A stretch of DNA of 16,272 nucleotides from Verrucomicrobiota bacterium (GCA_009885275.1 VFKY01000219.1:1-16272), one strand, 5' to 3'; counted from the stretch's first letter, positions 1-7,537 are shown. A program made the numbers and translations. The notes: generated by a model not told the origin, from the sequence alone.

Positions 1-294
1 CAACGCAAGGTCAGCCATGGCGCCCCACCCTAGAGCGAGATCATAGATTGCCAAGGAGGCGCTAAAGTCTTTGGTGTAAGCGGTCTTACTGAGAACTCGT
101 GCTTCAATTGTGAATTGAGCGAGTGGCTGAAGCTTCCATCCGGTTTTTATAATCGTTGCCGCGGTCGTGGTGAAAGCCGTTTGCTCTGGCTCTTTGGCGA
201 GCAGGGAGCCAAGGGGGCTGCTTTGAGCATGAATAGTTTGTTCTACGCACGGCAAAAAAAATGCGATGCTGAATATAAGCCAAGTTCTATACAT
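1..294 (-). CDS. secreted or lipid-free envelope protein of unknown function, partial (3' end outside window)
   Basis: The reverse strand is open from an ATG at 294-292 to the window edge (98 codons, no stop), so the C-terminus is missing. The product begins MYRTWLIFSIAFFLPCVEQ, a typical signal peptide: an early Arg, then a hydrophobic core at about residues 5-15. A plausible cleavage site follows IHAQS near residue 25. The mature part contains WKLQPLAQFTIEARVLS and later DLALGWGAMADLAL. These resemble a conserved hypothetical family I recall from Gram-negative bacteria, with an IEARVLS..Y..D / DLALGWG.M pattern, but I cannot name a function. A stop codon lies in frame 8 codons upstream of the ATG, which fixes the start region. 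No Shine-Dalgarno is visible. It begins 42 bases after the stop of the TSUP permease gene on the same strand, so the two may be co-transcribed. Confidence 0.72.
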   Translation of the reverse strand, partial: MYRTWLIFSIAFFLPCVEQTIHAQSSPLGSLLAKEPEQTAFTTTAATIIKTGWKLQPLAQFTIEARVLSKTAYTKDFSASLAIYDLALGWGAMADLAL

Positions 295-336
295 GGAGTT
301 ACGATTAGAATATCTTGTCTACTGAGCGGCGGCAGG

Positions 337-1107
337 TCAACTCGTCACAAATTTGATGGCGGATAGGAGGGCAAAGGCGAAAACGACCCATTCAAAGACA
401 ACTTGTGACATGATTTTGACAAGTCGCCATCCTAGAAGCGCTCCAAGTGCTACCATGGGAATTAGCAGCAGATTGGTCATGAGAGAGGTGGGATTTATAA
501 GATCCATTTGAACGCTGAAAGGAACTTTAATGATATTGATGAAAAGAAAGAAACGGGCGAAGACCCCGAGATATTCGTTTTTATCAAAGCGTTGCGCGAG
601 AAGATAAACTGTCATGACGGGGCCAGCAGCATTGGCGATCATGGTGGCGACGCCCGCGGCGACACCGAGAAACCAAGTGAACGCGTGATGTTCATGGAGC
701 GTCGCCAGTCGTTTTCTATTGAAGTCGAGAAGTAATTTCAGTGCGAGTAAACTCAGGATAAGCCATCCGATAGTGAGTTTAGCAAGATGATTATCGAGTC
801 GGTCAAGAAGCCACCAACCGATAATGACACCAACCATGGCGGGGGGGACGAGAGGAATGATTTGCCTCCAACGTCCAGCCCCACGGAGGAGAAAGTAGCC
901 GATGAAGTCTGCTACAATAAGGAGTGGCAATACCACGCCAGTGGATGCTTTAGCCCCGAACGCTTCTGCAAAAAGCAATACACTGACAAGTCCGCAACCG
1001 GAGAGTCCTGCTTTCGCCATCCCGATGAATAGGGCGCCGATGATGGCAAGCCAGAGAACATCAGTGTGATCAGCGAAGAGGGTGTGTTGCAGAACGCCGT
1101 GAAGCAT
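337..1107 (-). CDS. TauE/SafE (TSUP) family membrane permease, probable anion or sulfur-compound exporter
   Basis: This is a 256-residue, very hydrophobic protein with about seven or eight membrane segments. It shows the duplicated TSUP architecture: an N-terminal half with GALFIGMAKAGLSGCGL near residues 24-39, and a second half with AGVATMIANAAGPVM at about 151-165. KVPF follows at about 194-197. The N-A-A-G-P stretch and the later FF...N..KVP stretch are hallmarks of the sulfite exporter TauE/SafE family. Members move sulfite, sulfoacetate, sulfolactate or similar anions across the inner membrane; the substrate here cannot be read from sequence. I chose the ATG at 1107; a TTG at 1122 in the same frame would add five residues and lies just after an in-frame stop. 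No ribosome binding site decides between them. It is divergent from argG across 128 bases and is followed by the secreted-protein gene. Confidence 0.85.
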   Translation of the reverse strand: MLHGVLQHTLFADHTDVLWLAIIGALFIGMAKAGLSGCGLVSVLLFAEAFGAKASTGVVLPLLIVADFIGYFLLRGAGRWRQIIPLVPPAMVGVIIGWWLLDRLDNHLAKLTIGWLILSLLALKLLLDFNRKRLATLHEHHAFTWFLGVAAGVATMIANAAGPVMTVYLLAQRFDKNEYLGVFARFFLFINIIKVPFSVQMDLINPTSLMTNLLLIPMVALGALLGWRLVKIMSQVVFEWVVFAFALLSAIKFVTS

Positions 1108-1235
1108 AGCATTGCAGGTCAATGGTCATGAAGCATCCGTCAACGGCGAAGTCATGCGTGTGAAGCTTCTGTCAATCGTTGGCGGTTGACCGTTTCTGGT
1201 TCCGTGGTTTCTTCCGTGTCTCTAAATTACTGCCC

Positions 1236-2492
1236 ATGAAAAACAAAATCGTTCTCGCATACTCTGGTGGACTCGACACGTCCGTTCTTCTCTCTTGGAT
1301 CAAAGATACTTATAATGCTGAGGTAATCGCCTTTTGCGCAAACATTGGGCAGGACGATGAATTGAAGGGCTTGCATAAAAAAGCAAAGCAGACCGGAGCA
1401 TTGAAGATATATATCGATGATCTCCAGGAAGAGTTCGCCCGTGATTTTATTTATCCGATGATGCAGGCGGGGGCCATTTATGAAGGGCAATATTTTCTCG
1501 GCACCAGCATTGCGCGTCCATTAATCGCCAAGCGCATGGTAGAAATCGCTAGGGCAGAAGGCGCGACAGCCATTGCTCATGGTGCGACAGGCAAGGGGAA
1601 TGATCAGGTGCGCTTTGAGCTCACAGCAGCAGCGCTTGCACCAGAGTTGGAAATTATCGCCCCGTGGCGTGACGAACGTTTTCGGAATGATTTTCCAGGT
1701 CGTGCCGAAATGATTGCTTACTGCGAAGAAAAAAAGATTCCCGTGCAGGCAAGCGCCAAGAAGCCTTACTCGATGGATCGCAATCTTCTGCACATCAGTT
1801 ATGAGGCAGGCATTCTTGAAGACCCTTGGTTTGATGCCTTCGCGCCTGCAAATAAGGGTATGTTTACTCTTTCAGTGGACCCTGAAGATGCGCCCGATAA
1901 GGCGGAATATGTGATGCTTGATTTTGTGAAAGGGGATTGCGTAGCCGTGAATGGTAAAACCATGACGCCCCTACAAGTCATGAAGGCATTGAACAAGTTG
2001 GGCGGCAAGCATGGCGTGGGTCGTGTGGATATGGTGGAGAACCGTTTTGTCGGTATGAAGAGTCGGGGTGTCTATGAGACGCCAGGTGGCGCGGTTTTGC
2101 ACTTTGCGCATCGTCAGATTGAGAGTCTGACGATGGATCGCGAGGTCATGCACCTGCGTGACAGCTTGATTCCGCAGTATGCCACCATGGTTTATAACGG
2201 CTTCTGGTATGCGCCGGAACGTCTGGCTTTACAGGCACTCGTTACAGAGACGCAGAAAAACGTAACAGGCACCGTGAGAGTGAAGTTATACAAGGGAGGC
2301 ATCTACGTGGCGGGTCGTAAGTCCAGCGTGAGCCTCTATAATCCACATATTGCCACCATGGAAGCTGATCCTACAAAGGCTTATGATCAAGATGACGCTA
2401 CCGGCTTTATCCATCTCAATGGCTTGAGGCTGAGAGTGAACTCGTCTGTGCATGCACCGAAAAGTGCCGGCAAGAAAAAAGGCTTAAAATAG
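1236..2492 (+). CDS. argG: argininosuccinate synthase
   Basis: The product (418 residues) joins citrulline and aspartate, using ATP, to form argininosuccinate, the penultimate step of arginine synthesis in the cytosol. The N-terminus [20 protein letters not shown] carries the PP-loop ATP pyrophosphatase motif SGGLDTS at residues 10-16. The family motif [14 protein letters not shown] lies at residues 115-128. Length fits the roughly 400-residue bacterial enzyme, with a Lys-rich tail. The frame is open 19 codons further upstream to 1179, but that extension has no family character, so the ATG at 1236 is preferred. No Shine-Dalgarno precedes it. A poor TAAATT -10-like hexamer at 1223-1228 would give an almost leaderless mRNA, but its -35 is weak. 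It stands alone, not next to argH or other arginine genes. I see no convincing terminator before the promoter of the tRNA-Thr/tuf operon, so some read-through is possible. Confidence 0.97.
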   Translation: MKNKIVLAYSGGLDTSVLLSWIKDTYNAEVIAFCANIGQDDELKGLHKKAKQTGALKIYIDDLQEEFARDFIYPMMQAGAIYEGQYFLGTSIARPLIAKRMVEIARAEGATAIAHGATGKGNDQVRFELTAAALAPELEIIAPWRDERFRNDFPGRAEMIAYCEEKKIPVQASAKKPYSMDRNLLHISYEAGILEDPWFDAFAPANKGMFTLSVDPEDAPDKAEYVMLDFVKGDCVAVNGKTMTPLQVMKALNKLGGKHGVGRVDMVENRFVGMKSRGVYETPGGAVLHFAHRQIESLTMDREVMHLRDSLIPQYATMVYNGFWYAPERLALQALVTETQKNVTGTVRVKLYKGGIYVAGRKSSVSLYNPHIATMEADPTKAYDQDDATGFIHLNGLRLRVNSSVHAPKSAGKKKGLK

Positions 2493-2520
2493 GCGAGTCA
2501 AAGTAAAAAACCGCTCGTTC

Positions 2521-2569
2521 AAAAAAAAAAGCAAACATTTTTTGACAGAAAAGCTCACCGCCTTATTAT
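2521..2569 (+). promoter_or_regulatory. strong sigma70-type promoter with UP-like element for the tRNA-Thr/tuf operon
   Basis: A perfect -35 hexamer TTGACA (2542-2547) is followed by a 16-base spacer and TATTAT (2564-2569), five of six matches to the -10 consensus. Immediately upstream, 2521-2541 is A/T-rich: ten consecutive A residues, then a short mixed stretch and T residues. This matches the position and composition of an UP element bound by the RNA polymerase alpha C-terminal domains. Transcription would start near 2576, about 106 bases before tRNA-Thr. This is the best promoter in the window and probably drives tRNA-Thr, tuf, tRNA-Trp and at least part of the downstream cluster. Promoter function is inferred from sequence only. 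Confidence 0.8.
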
Positions 2570-2587
2570 ACAGGCCACTTTTTTGGC

Positions 2588-2646
2588 AAAGATGGGGAAA
2601 TTTTGTCTCTGCGCGCGAGCGCATTTAACAACATTTGCCCGTCTTT
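2588..2646 (+). promoter_or_regulatory. long imperfect hairpin in the tRNA-Thr/tuf leader
   Basis: The transcribed leader can form a 59-nt hairpin of 22 base pairs. 2588-2596 pairs with 2638-2646 (nine pairs, one G-U). A G/G mismatch follows, then 2598-2601 with 2633-2636. A U/C mismatch follows, then 2603-2606 with 2628-2631. After an internal loop, 2610-2614 pairs with 2619-2623 under a GCGA (GNRA-type) tetraloop. It starts roughly 12 bases after the predicted transcription start. No U-run follows, so it is not an ordinary terminator. It could be an RNase III or processing site, an mRNA-stability element or a binding site. A competing pairing (2585-2590 with 2634-2639) overlaps the basal stem. 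The fold was worked out by hand, without energy calculation. Confidence 0.6.
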
Positions 2647-2681
2647 ATCAAAGAAGTAAGCGCTTCCACGGTTCGTGGTGC

Positions 2682-2756
2682 GCTCGTGTAGCTCAGTGGT
2701 AGAGCACGTCCTTGGTAAGGACGAGGTCGCGGGTTCAATCCCCGCCACGAGCTCCA
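2682..2756 (+). tRNA. tRNA-Thr, anticodon GGU
   Basis: A complete cloverleaf can be drawn. The acceptor stem GCTCGTG (2682-2688) pairs with CACGAGC (2746-2752). The D stem is GCTC/GAGC. The anticodon stem is CGTCC (2707-2711) with GGACG (2719-2723), around the loop TTGGTAA with anticodon GGT at 2714-2716. The T stem is GCGGG (2729-2733) with CCCGC (2741-2745), loop TTCAATC. The discriminator is T2753 and CCA is encoded at 2754-2756. It reads ACC and ACU threonine codons. A tRNA-Thr(GGU) directly upstream of tuf is a known arrangement, as in the E. coli thrT-tufB operon, and here lies 62 bases before the tuf start. Confidence 0.97.
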
Positions 2757-2818
2757 TCAGCCAAAGAAAACGCCCTATTCTCCAAAAAAACTAAACGCGA
2801 CACACCAAACCTAAGACC

Positions 2819-4003
<1,185 letters not shown>

Positions 4004-4029
4004 CATTGAATCAACGTTAGATGATTGTT

Positions 4030-4057
4030 GCCGTGAGGATTGAATAAGCCTCACGGC
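4030..4057 (+). other. perfect 9-bp stem-loop between tuf and tRNA-Trp
   Basis: GCCGTGAGG (4030-4038) is perfectly complementary to CCTCACGGC (4049-4057), around a 10-base A/T-rich loop, 26 bases after the tuf stop. It is GC-rich but is followed by GGCCTTGTC rather than a U-run, so it is at best a weak terminator. Two likely roles are protection of the tuf mRNA 3' end after tRNA-Trp is cut out, or partial attenuation between tuf and secE. I see no good promoter between it and tRNA-Trp. Confidence 0.7.
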
Positions 4058-4127
4058 GGCCTTGTCTTCAAAGCTGGCAATCAAAATCAACCTGTGCTCA
4101 AGAAAACCGACTATTCATTTAATAAAT

Positions 4128-4203
4128 ACGCCAGTAGCTCAATTGGTAGAGTAGTGGTCTCCAAAACCATTGGTTGTGGGTTCAATTCCTACCTGGCGTG
4201 CCA
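4128..4203 (+). tRNA. tRNA-Trp, anticodon CCA
   Basis: The acceptor stem ACGCCAG (4128-4134) pairs with CTGGCGT (4193-4199), with discriminator G4200 and encoded CCA at 4201-4203. The D stem is GCTC/GAGT. The anticodon stem 4154-4158 pairs with 4166-4170 and encloses CTCCAAA, anticodon CCA at 4161-4163. The T stem 4176-4180 pairs with 4188-4192, loop TTCAATT. The D, anticodon and T stems each use one G-U pair, so the molecule is less GC-rich than many tRNA-Trp. The order tuf, tRNA-Trp, secE, nusG is common in bacteria and supports co-transcription. Confidence 0.96.
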
Positions 4204-4241
4204 AATTTTTCTGAAAATAGTCTGAATTGCCTGTTGTAACC

Positions 4242-4454
4242 ATGAATAGAATGTCGCGCTATCTTTCTGAAGTTTGGTCTGAAATGAAAAAATGCAATTG
4301 GCCGTGGGATACTAACGAGAAGGGCTTTGCCCGCTATAAGGAGCTTACAGATGCAACTACGGTAGTTTTCATTGCAATGATCATTCTCGCGGGATTTACC
4401 GGCTCATTTGATTATGTGATGCGGATGTTTATGCAGTTTTTTTCGCAGATATAA
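4242..4454 (+). CDS. secE: preprotein translocase subunit SecE
   Basis: This 70-residue protein is the short, single-span SecE of the SecYEG translocon in the inner membrane. It has an N-terminal amphipathic region with SEMKKCNWP (residues 13-21), matching the family E.KK..WP pattern. One transmembrane helix lies at about residues 41-62 (core VVFIAMIILAGF). I chose the ATG at 4242, preceded by AACC, over an in-frame TTG at 4227 and a second ATG at 4251; all three keep the conserved region. It starts 38 bases after tRNA-Trp and ends 12 bases before nusG. Its stop codon overlaps a TATAAT string at 4450-4455. Confidence 0.96.
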   Translation: MNRMSRYLSEVWSEMKKCNWPWDTNEKGFARYKELTDATTVVFIAMIILAGFTGSFDYVMRMFMQFFSQI

Positions 4455-4466
4455 TATATATAACTC

Positions 4467-5036
4467 ATGTCCGCTATTCCTGAGCCCAAAGACCAATGGT
4501 ATGTCATTCACGTCCGTGCCGGATTGGAGCAGCGCATCTGTGAGAACATGAAGCGGCGCATAGAGGCGGAAGAAATGGGGGACTTTATCTTTGAGGTGAT
4601 CGTTCCTACGGAGCGCGTCTCTGAAGTTAAGAAAGGCAAGAAAAGCGAATCAACACGTAAGATTTTTCCAGGCTATGTCATTGCGAATATGTGGCTTCTT
4701 GATGAGCACAATAAGCCGGTAGTCAATACTTGGCATTTCGTCAAAGAAACGGATGGAGTTCTTAATTTTGCCGGCACTAAAGATCATCCGATTCCTCTTC
4801 GCGCCAAAGAGGTGGAAGCATTGCTTGCGCAAGCTCGTAATCGTGAAGATGGAGTAAAGCCGAAGTTCATGTTTTCTATTGGTGACACCGTTCGCGTTGC
4901 TGATGGTCCCTTCGAGAGTCAAACGGGTATTATCGAGGAGATCGATCCCGAAAAAGGTCTGTTGCGTGTTTCTGTTAACATTTTTGGTCGTTCCGCTCCG
5001 GTTGATGTGGAATATTGGCAGGTAGAAAAAGCCTGA
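4467..5036 (+). CDS. nusG: transcription termination/antitermination factor NusG
   Basis: NusG (189 residues) binds the clamp of RNA polymerase through its N-terminal NGN domain and contacts Rho or ribosomal protein S10 through its C-terminal KOW domain. The NGN domain starts WYVIHVRAGLEQRI (residues 11-24) and includes the landmark RKIFPGYV (64-71). The KOW domain follows a charged linker, with FSIGDTVRVADGPF (136-149), GIIEEID and IFGRSAPVDV near the end. There is no insertion of the kind seen in some actinobacterial or Thermotoga NusG proteins. The start ATG at 4467 follows an AT-rich stretch with no Shine-Dalgarno, 12 bases after secE. Confidence 0.98.
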   Translation: MSAIPEPKDQWYVIHVRAGLEQRICENMKRRIEAEEMGDFIFEVIVPTERVSEVKKGKKSESTRKIFPGYVIANMWLLDEHNKPVVNTWHFVKETDGVLNFAGTKDHPIPLRAKEVEALLAQARNREDGVKPKFMFSIGDTVRVADGPFESQTGIIEEIDPEKGLLRVSVNIFGRSAPVDVEYWQVEKA

Positions 5037-5094
5037 TGGACGCGCATACAAAATAACTCATTTACTGAACCACTAACCGCACCAAGACAAAGAG

Positions 5095-5520
5095 ATGGCT
5101 AAAGAAATCGTCAAAATGATCAAGCTCCAGATTAAGGCTGGAGCTGCCAACCCTGCTCCACCGATCGGCCCTGCATTGGGTCAAGCTGGTGTGAACATCA
5201 TGGCATTCTGTAAAGAATTTAATGCAGCCACTCAAAAAGTAGCTGGAGATATCCTTCCCACGATTATTACCGTGTATAAGGACAAGAGCTTTACTTTTAT
5301 TACCAAGCAACCTCCGGCTTCGATCCTCTTAAAAAAGGCGGCCAATCTTGCATCGGGTTCAAGTGAGCCAAACAAGAAAAAGGTTGCCAAGTTGACCATG
5401 GCTCAGTTGCGTGAAGTGGCCAAACTAAAGATTATTGATCTAAATACTCAAGATCTGGCAGCAGCATCGAGAATCCTAGCGGGCACTGCGCGCCAAATGG
5501 GCATTGAAATCACGGATTAA
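5095..5520 (+). CDS. rplK: 50S ribosomal protein L11
   Basis: L11 (141 residues, normal length) binds the GTPase-associated centre of 23S rRNA and forms the base of the L7/L12 stalk. The N-terminal domain carries [18 protein letters not shown] (residues 22-39), the flexible proline-rich face contacted by elongation factors and thiostrepton-class antibiotics. The C-terminal RNA-binding domain ends [10 protein letters not shown]. The start follows an A/C-rich leader with only a weak purine run (AAAGAG) touching the ATG. The 58-base gap after nusG holds no obvious hairpin, and I could not identify an L1 operator there, although L1 commonly represses this gene pair. Confidence 0.98.
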   Translation: MAKEIVKMIKLQIKAGAANPAPPIGPALGQAGVNIMAFCKEFNAATQKVAGDILPTIITVYKDKSFTFITKQPPASILLKKAANLASGSSEPNKKKVAKLTMAQLREVAKLKIIDLNTQDLAAASRILAGTARQMGIEITD

Positions 5521-5588
5521 TTTTCCAGAAAACACAAACACCAGCAGGAGAGTCATTATAAACAGGCTCGTTTGCACTGCATCCCACC

Positions 5589-6293
5589 ATGAAAACAAGA
5601 AGCAAAAGATACAAAAAAGCAGCGGAAATGATTCCCGCAGACAAGCTGTTCACTCTCGAAGAAGCCACTGCTCTAGTGAAGCAACTGCCCGGCGCCAAGT
5701 TTGTTGAAACGGTGTCTCTCTCATTTCGTCTAGGGGTTGACCCTAAGAAGTCGGATCAGATGGTTCGTGGCACCTGCCCCCTTCCTCATGGATCGGGTAA
5801 AAGTGTCAAAGTTGCTGTTTTTGCCGTGGGTGACTCTGCTGACGCTGCGAAAAATGCAGGTGCTGAATTTGTCGGATTTGAGGACCTAATCGCGAAAGTG
5901 AAAGCAGGATTCACAGGCTTTGATGTAGCTATCGCTACCCCTGCCGCAATGACCGAAGTTCGCAAGCTTGGTAAACAGCTTGGGCCTCGTGGTTTGATGC
6001 CTAATCCAAAGACGGGAACGGTGACTGATGATACCGCCTCTGCAGTTAAAGCGGTCAAGGCTGGTCGCGCTGATTTCAAACTCGATAAAAATGGGAACAT
6101 TGCATCTGGAGTTGGTCAGGTTGGATTTGAGCAAGTTGCTATCATTGAGAATGCGCAGGCGCTTATTGATGCTGTTGTTCGTTCCCGTCCCGCTTCTGCA
6201 AAAGGGAAGTTTATCAAGGGAATCACCCTCGCTTCTTCGATGTCCCCAGGATTGAAGATTGATGTTTCGAAATACGTGAAAACTGCCGCCTAA
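5589..6293 (+). CDS. rplA: 50S ribosomal protein L1
   Basis: L1 (234 residues) forms the mobile stalk near the E site and, in many bacteria, represses its own operon by binding the mRNA. It begins MKTRSKRYKKAAEMI, the usual L1 start. It contains the signature GPRGLMPNPKTGTVT in the second domain, followed by the conserved Lys-rich FKLDKNGNI region and the C-terminal KGKFIKGITLASSMSPG. The start is preceded by CCCACC-ATG. A purine run (AGGAGAG) lies about 35 bases upstream, too far to be a normal ribosome binding site. The 68-base gap after rplK is unusually long for this pair and could hold a regulatory site, but I see only weak pairing in it. Confidence 0.98.
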   Translation: MKTRSKRYKKAAEMIPADKLFTLEEATALVKQLPGAKFVETVSLSFRLGVDPKKSDQMVRGTCPLPHGSGKSVKVAVFAVGDSADAAKNAGAEFVGFEDLIAKVKAGFTGFDVAIATPAAMTEVRKLGKQLGPRGLMPNPKTGTVTDDTASAVKAVKAGRADFKLDKNGNIASGVGQVGFEQVAIIENAQALIDAVVRSRPASAKGKFIKGITLASSMSPGLKIDVSKYVKTAA

Positions 6294-6297
6294 CTTT

Positions 6298-6302
6298 AAG
6301 GA
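6298..6302 (+). promoter_or_regulatory. ribosome binding site of rplJ
   Basis: AAGGA lies nine bases before the ATG of rplJ. It is the only well-placed Shine-Dalgarno among the cluster's protein genes, so it stands out here. It sits in the 18-base gap after rplA, which would allow terminating ribosomes to reinitiate. Confidence 0.75.
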
Positions 6303-6311
6303 AAACTGACG

Positions 6312-6827
6312 ATGAACGCTGAAAAAACTACTCTGATTGAGCACCTTTTGGAAAAGGTCAACGCTTCTCCCTTCCTTTTCGTGGTGGATTACACGGGATT
6401 GACGGTGGATAAATTTGAAGCTTTGCGCAAACTCCTTCGTGGAGCTGGCGCGGAGATGCACGTGTTTAAAAACACATTGGTCAAAAAAGCTGCTGAGCGC
6501 GCCGGATACCCTAGCGAAATTGGTTCAGCATTGACTGGACAGTCTGCTGTCGTAACGGGGGAAAAGGATGTTTGCGCTGCGGCAAAGGTGATGAAAAACT
6601 TTGCCGATGAATTCAAGAAACCACAGATCAAAGCTGGTGTTTTGGATGGCAAGTATCTTGATGCCAAAGGTATCAATACTCTTGCTGAGTTGCCTTCTCG
6701 CGAAGTATTGCTTTCGCAACTTCTGGGAGTCTTACAAGCACCTGCCTCCACTTTGGTTCGTCTTCTTAATGAGCCCGCGGCCTCACTGGCGCGTGTTCTT
6801 CAAGCTAAGTCTGAACACGCAGCTTAA
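6312..6827 (+). CDS. rplJ: 50S ribosomal protein L10
   Basis: L10 (171 residues) anchors L7/L12 dimers to 23S rRNA and forms the stalk. The N-terminal RNA-binding domain includes FLFVVDYTGLTVDKFEALR (residues 17-35) and VFKNTLVKKA (52-61). The C-terminal helix, from LSQLLGVLQAPASTLVRLL onward, is the part that binds L7/L12 dimers. Length is typical. In many bacteria a structured leader upstream of rplJ binds L10-(L12)4 and controls both genes. Here the upstream gap is only 18 bases, leaving no room for it outside rplA, while the gap after rplJ is long and structured. Confidence 0.97.
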   Translation: MNAEKTTLIEHLLEKVNASPFLFVVDYTGLTVDKFEALRKLLRGAGAEMHVFKNTLVKKAAERAGYPSEIGSALTGQSAVVTGEKDVCAAAKVMKNFADEFKKPQIKAGVLDGKYLDAKGINTLAELPSREVLLSQLLGVLQAPASTLVRLLNEPAASLARVLQAKSEHAA

Positions 6828-6846
6828 CTTTTAACGCAACACAAAA

Positions 6847-6931
6847 TTTGATCAGATGGCGGAGGCGACTTCGCTTGAAATAAACACCCCCTAAATGGTT
6901 CCTTGCCGGATCGGCTGCCGCTGATCTTAAA
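6847..6931 (+). promoter_or_regulatory. structured RNA element between rplJ and rplL (candidate cis-regulatory leader of rplL)
   Basis: GATCAG (6850-6855) pairs with CTGATC (6921-6926). After a bulged A6856 the stem continues with 6857-6862 against 6915-6920 (two G-U wobbles), twelve pairs in all. TTT (6847-6849) can add three outer pairs with 6929-6931. The enclosed region can form two small hairpins: 6863-6867 with 6872-6876 (loop ACTT), and GCCG 6905-6908 with CGGC 6912-6915 (loop GAT). Together these give a three-way-junction shape. L10/L12 autoregulation is known for this operon, but normally acts upstream of rplJ. A role in rplL control here is inference from position and fold only. Confidence 0.5.
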
Positions 6932-6932
6932 A

Positions 6933-6950
6933 CATAAGAAGCTTCTTGTG
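6933..6950 (+). other. short hairpin just upstream of rplL
   Basis: CATAAGA (6933-6939) pairs with TCTTGTG (6944-6950), with one G-U pair and an AGCT loop; its core AAGAAGCTTCTT is a perfect DNA palindrome. It ends 22 bases before the rplL ATG and could tune translation or mark an RNA-processing point. Alone it would be unremarkable, but it adjoins the larger fold upstream. Confidence 0.45.
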
Positions 6951-6972
6951 ACGGCGATACCAAAATAATACT

Positions 6973-7359
6973 ATGGCTGACCTTAATAAAATCGTAGATG
7001 AACTCAGTGGACTTACCGTTTTGGAAGTTGCTGAACTTGTAAAGACTCTTGAAACCAAGTGGGGCGTTAGTGCCGCTGCTCCTGTGGCTGCTGCTGCTAG
7101 TGGTGGTGGTGGTGGAGCTGCACCTGCTGCTGCTGCTGCTGAGAAGACCGAATTTGACGTTATCCTTTCTGAAGGTGGAACGAACAAGATTGCCGTCATT
7201 AAAGAAGTGCGCGGTATCGTTGCTGGTCTTGGACTTGCCGAAGCGAAGGCTCTTGTTGAGAAGGCTCCACAGCCTCTTAAATCAGGCGTTAGCAAGGAAG
7301 AAGCTGAAGAGATCAAGAAGAAGATCGAAGCTGCCGGCGCCAAGGTCGAGATCAAGTAA
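6973..7359 (+). CDS. rplL: 50S ribosomal protein L7/L12
   Basis: L7/L12 (128 residues) is the multi-copy stalk protein that recruits and activates translational GTPases. The N-terminal dimerisation and L10-binding domain spans residues 1-32 (motif [14 protein letters not shown]). An Ala/Gly hinge follows at about 33-56, containing five consecutive Gly, then the globular C-terminal domain 58-128 with [20 protein letters not shown] and a Lys/Glu-rich end. The hinge is coded mostly by GCT and GGT codons, producing low-complexity DNA that can open long but meaningless frames on the other strand. No Shine-Dalgarno is present. The gene lies 145 bases after rplJ, a large gap for this normally tight pair. 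Confidence 0.98.
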   Translation: MADLNKIVDELSGLTVLEVAELVKTLETKWGVSAAAPVAAAASGGGGGAAPAAAAAEKTEFDVILSEGGTNKIAVIKEVRGIVAGLGLAEAKALVEKAPQPLKSGVSKEEAEEIKKKIEAAGAKVEIK

Positions 7360-7381
7360 GTTTAATCTTATTATATTCCAA

Positions 7382-7412
7382 ATGTTTCGCCGTCATTGTG
7401 GCGGCGAAACGT
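7382..7412 (+). other. 14-bp hairpin after rplL
   Basis: 7382-7395 pairs with 7399-7412 around a TTG loop, with two G-U pairs and an uninterrupted GC-rich core (TTTCGCCG with CGGCGAAA). It begins 22 bases after the rplL stop. A-rich rather than U-rich sequence follows, so termination is unlikely. It is a better candidate for a processing site or 3'-end stabiliser of the ribosomal protein mRNA. Confidence 0.75.
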
Positions 7413-7537
7413 ATTTCAAAAAAACCAGCGTTTACTCAATGCCAAATAAACTATCGTCTAGCCAACTATCTCGCGGAGTCTGCAAGGATTCTACGGTTGC
7501 GGTTAAGGTGATTGTGGCATTAGAAGACTGTTATTTT

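Noticed and set aside
115..366. Plus-strand 83-codon frame at the left edge
   Set aside because: It lies antisense to the signal-peptide gene and the end of the TSUP gene and has no family character.
1179..1235. N-terminal extension of argG by 19 residues
   Set aside because: ArgG homologues start just before the SGGLDTS motif; the extension looks like translated leader and has no ribosome binding site.
2493..2525. Possible terminator after argG (CGAG ... CTCG followed by A-run)
   Set aside because: Only four base pairs, and the downstream run is A rather than T on the + strand.
2566..2757. Minus-strand reading frame with ELVAGIEPATSSLPR
   Set aside because: This is the well-known spurious translation of the antisense of a tRNA gene; it covers tRNA-Thr and is not a protein.
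4040..4225. Plus-strand 61-codon frame across tRNA-Trp
   Set aside because: It overlaps the stem-loop and the entire tRNA and shows no protein character.
6840..6935. Internal promoter for rplL (TTGATC or TTGCCG with -10-like strings)
   Set aside because: Neither candidate has a -10 hexamer better than three of six at correct spacing; the sequence is better explained by RNA structure.
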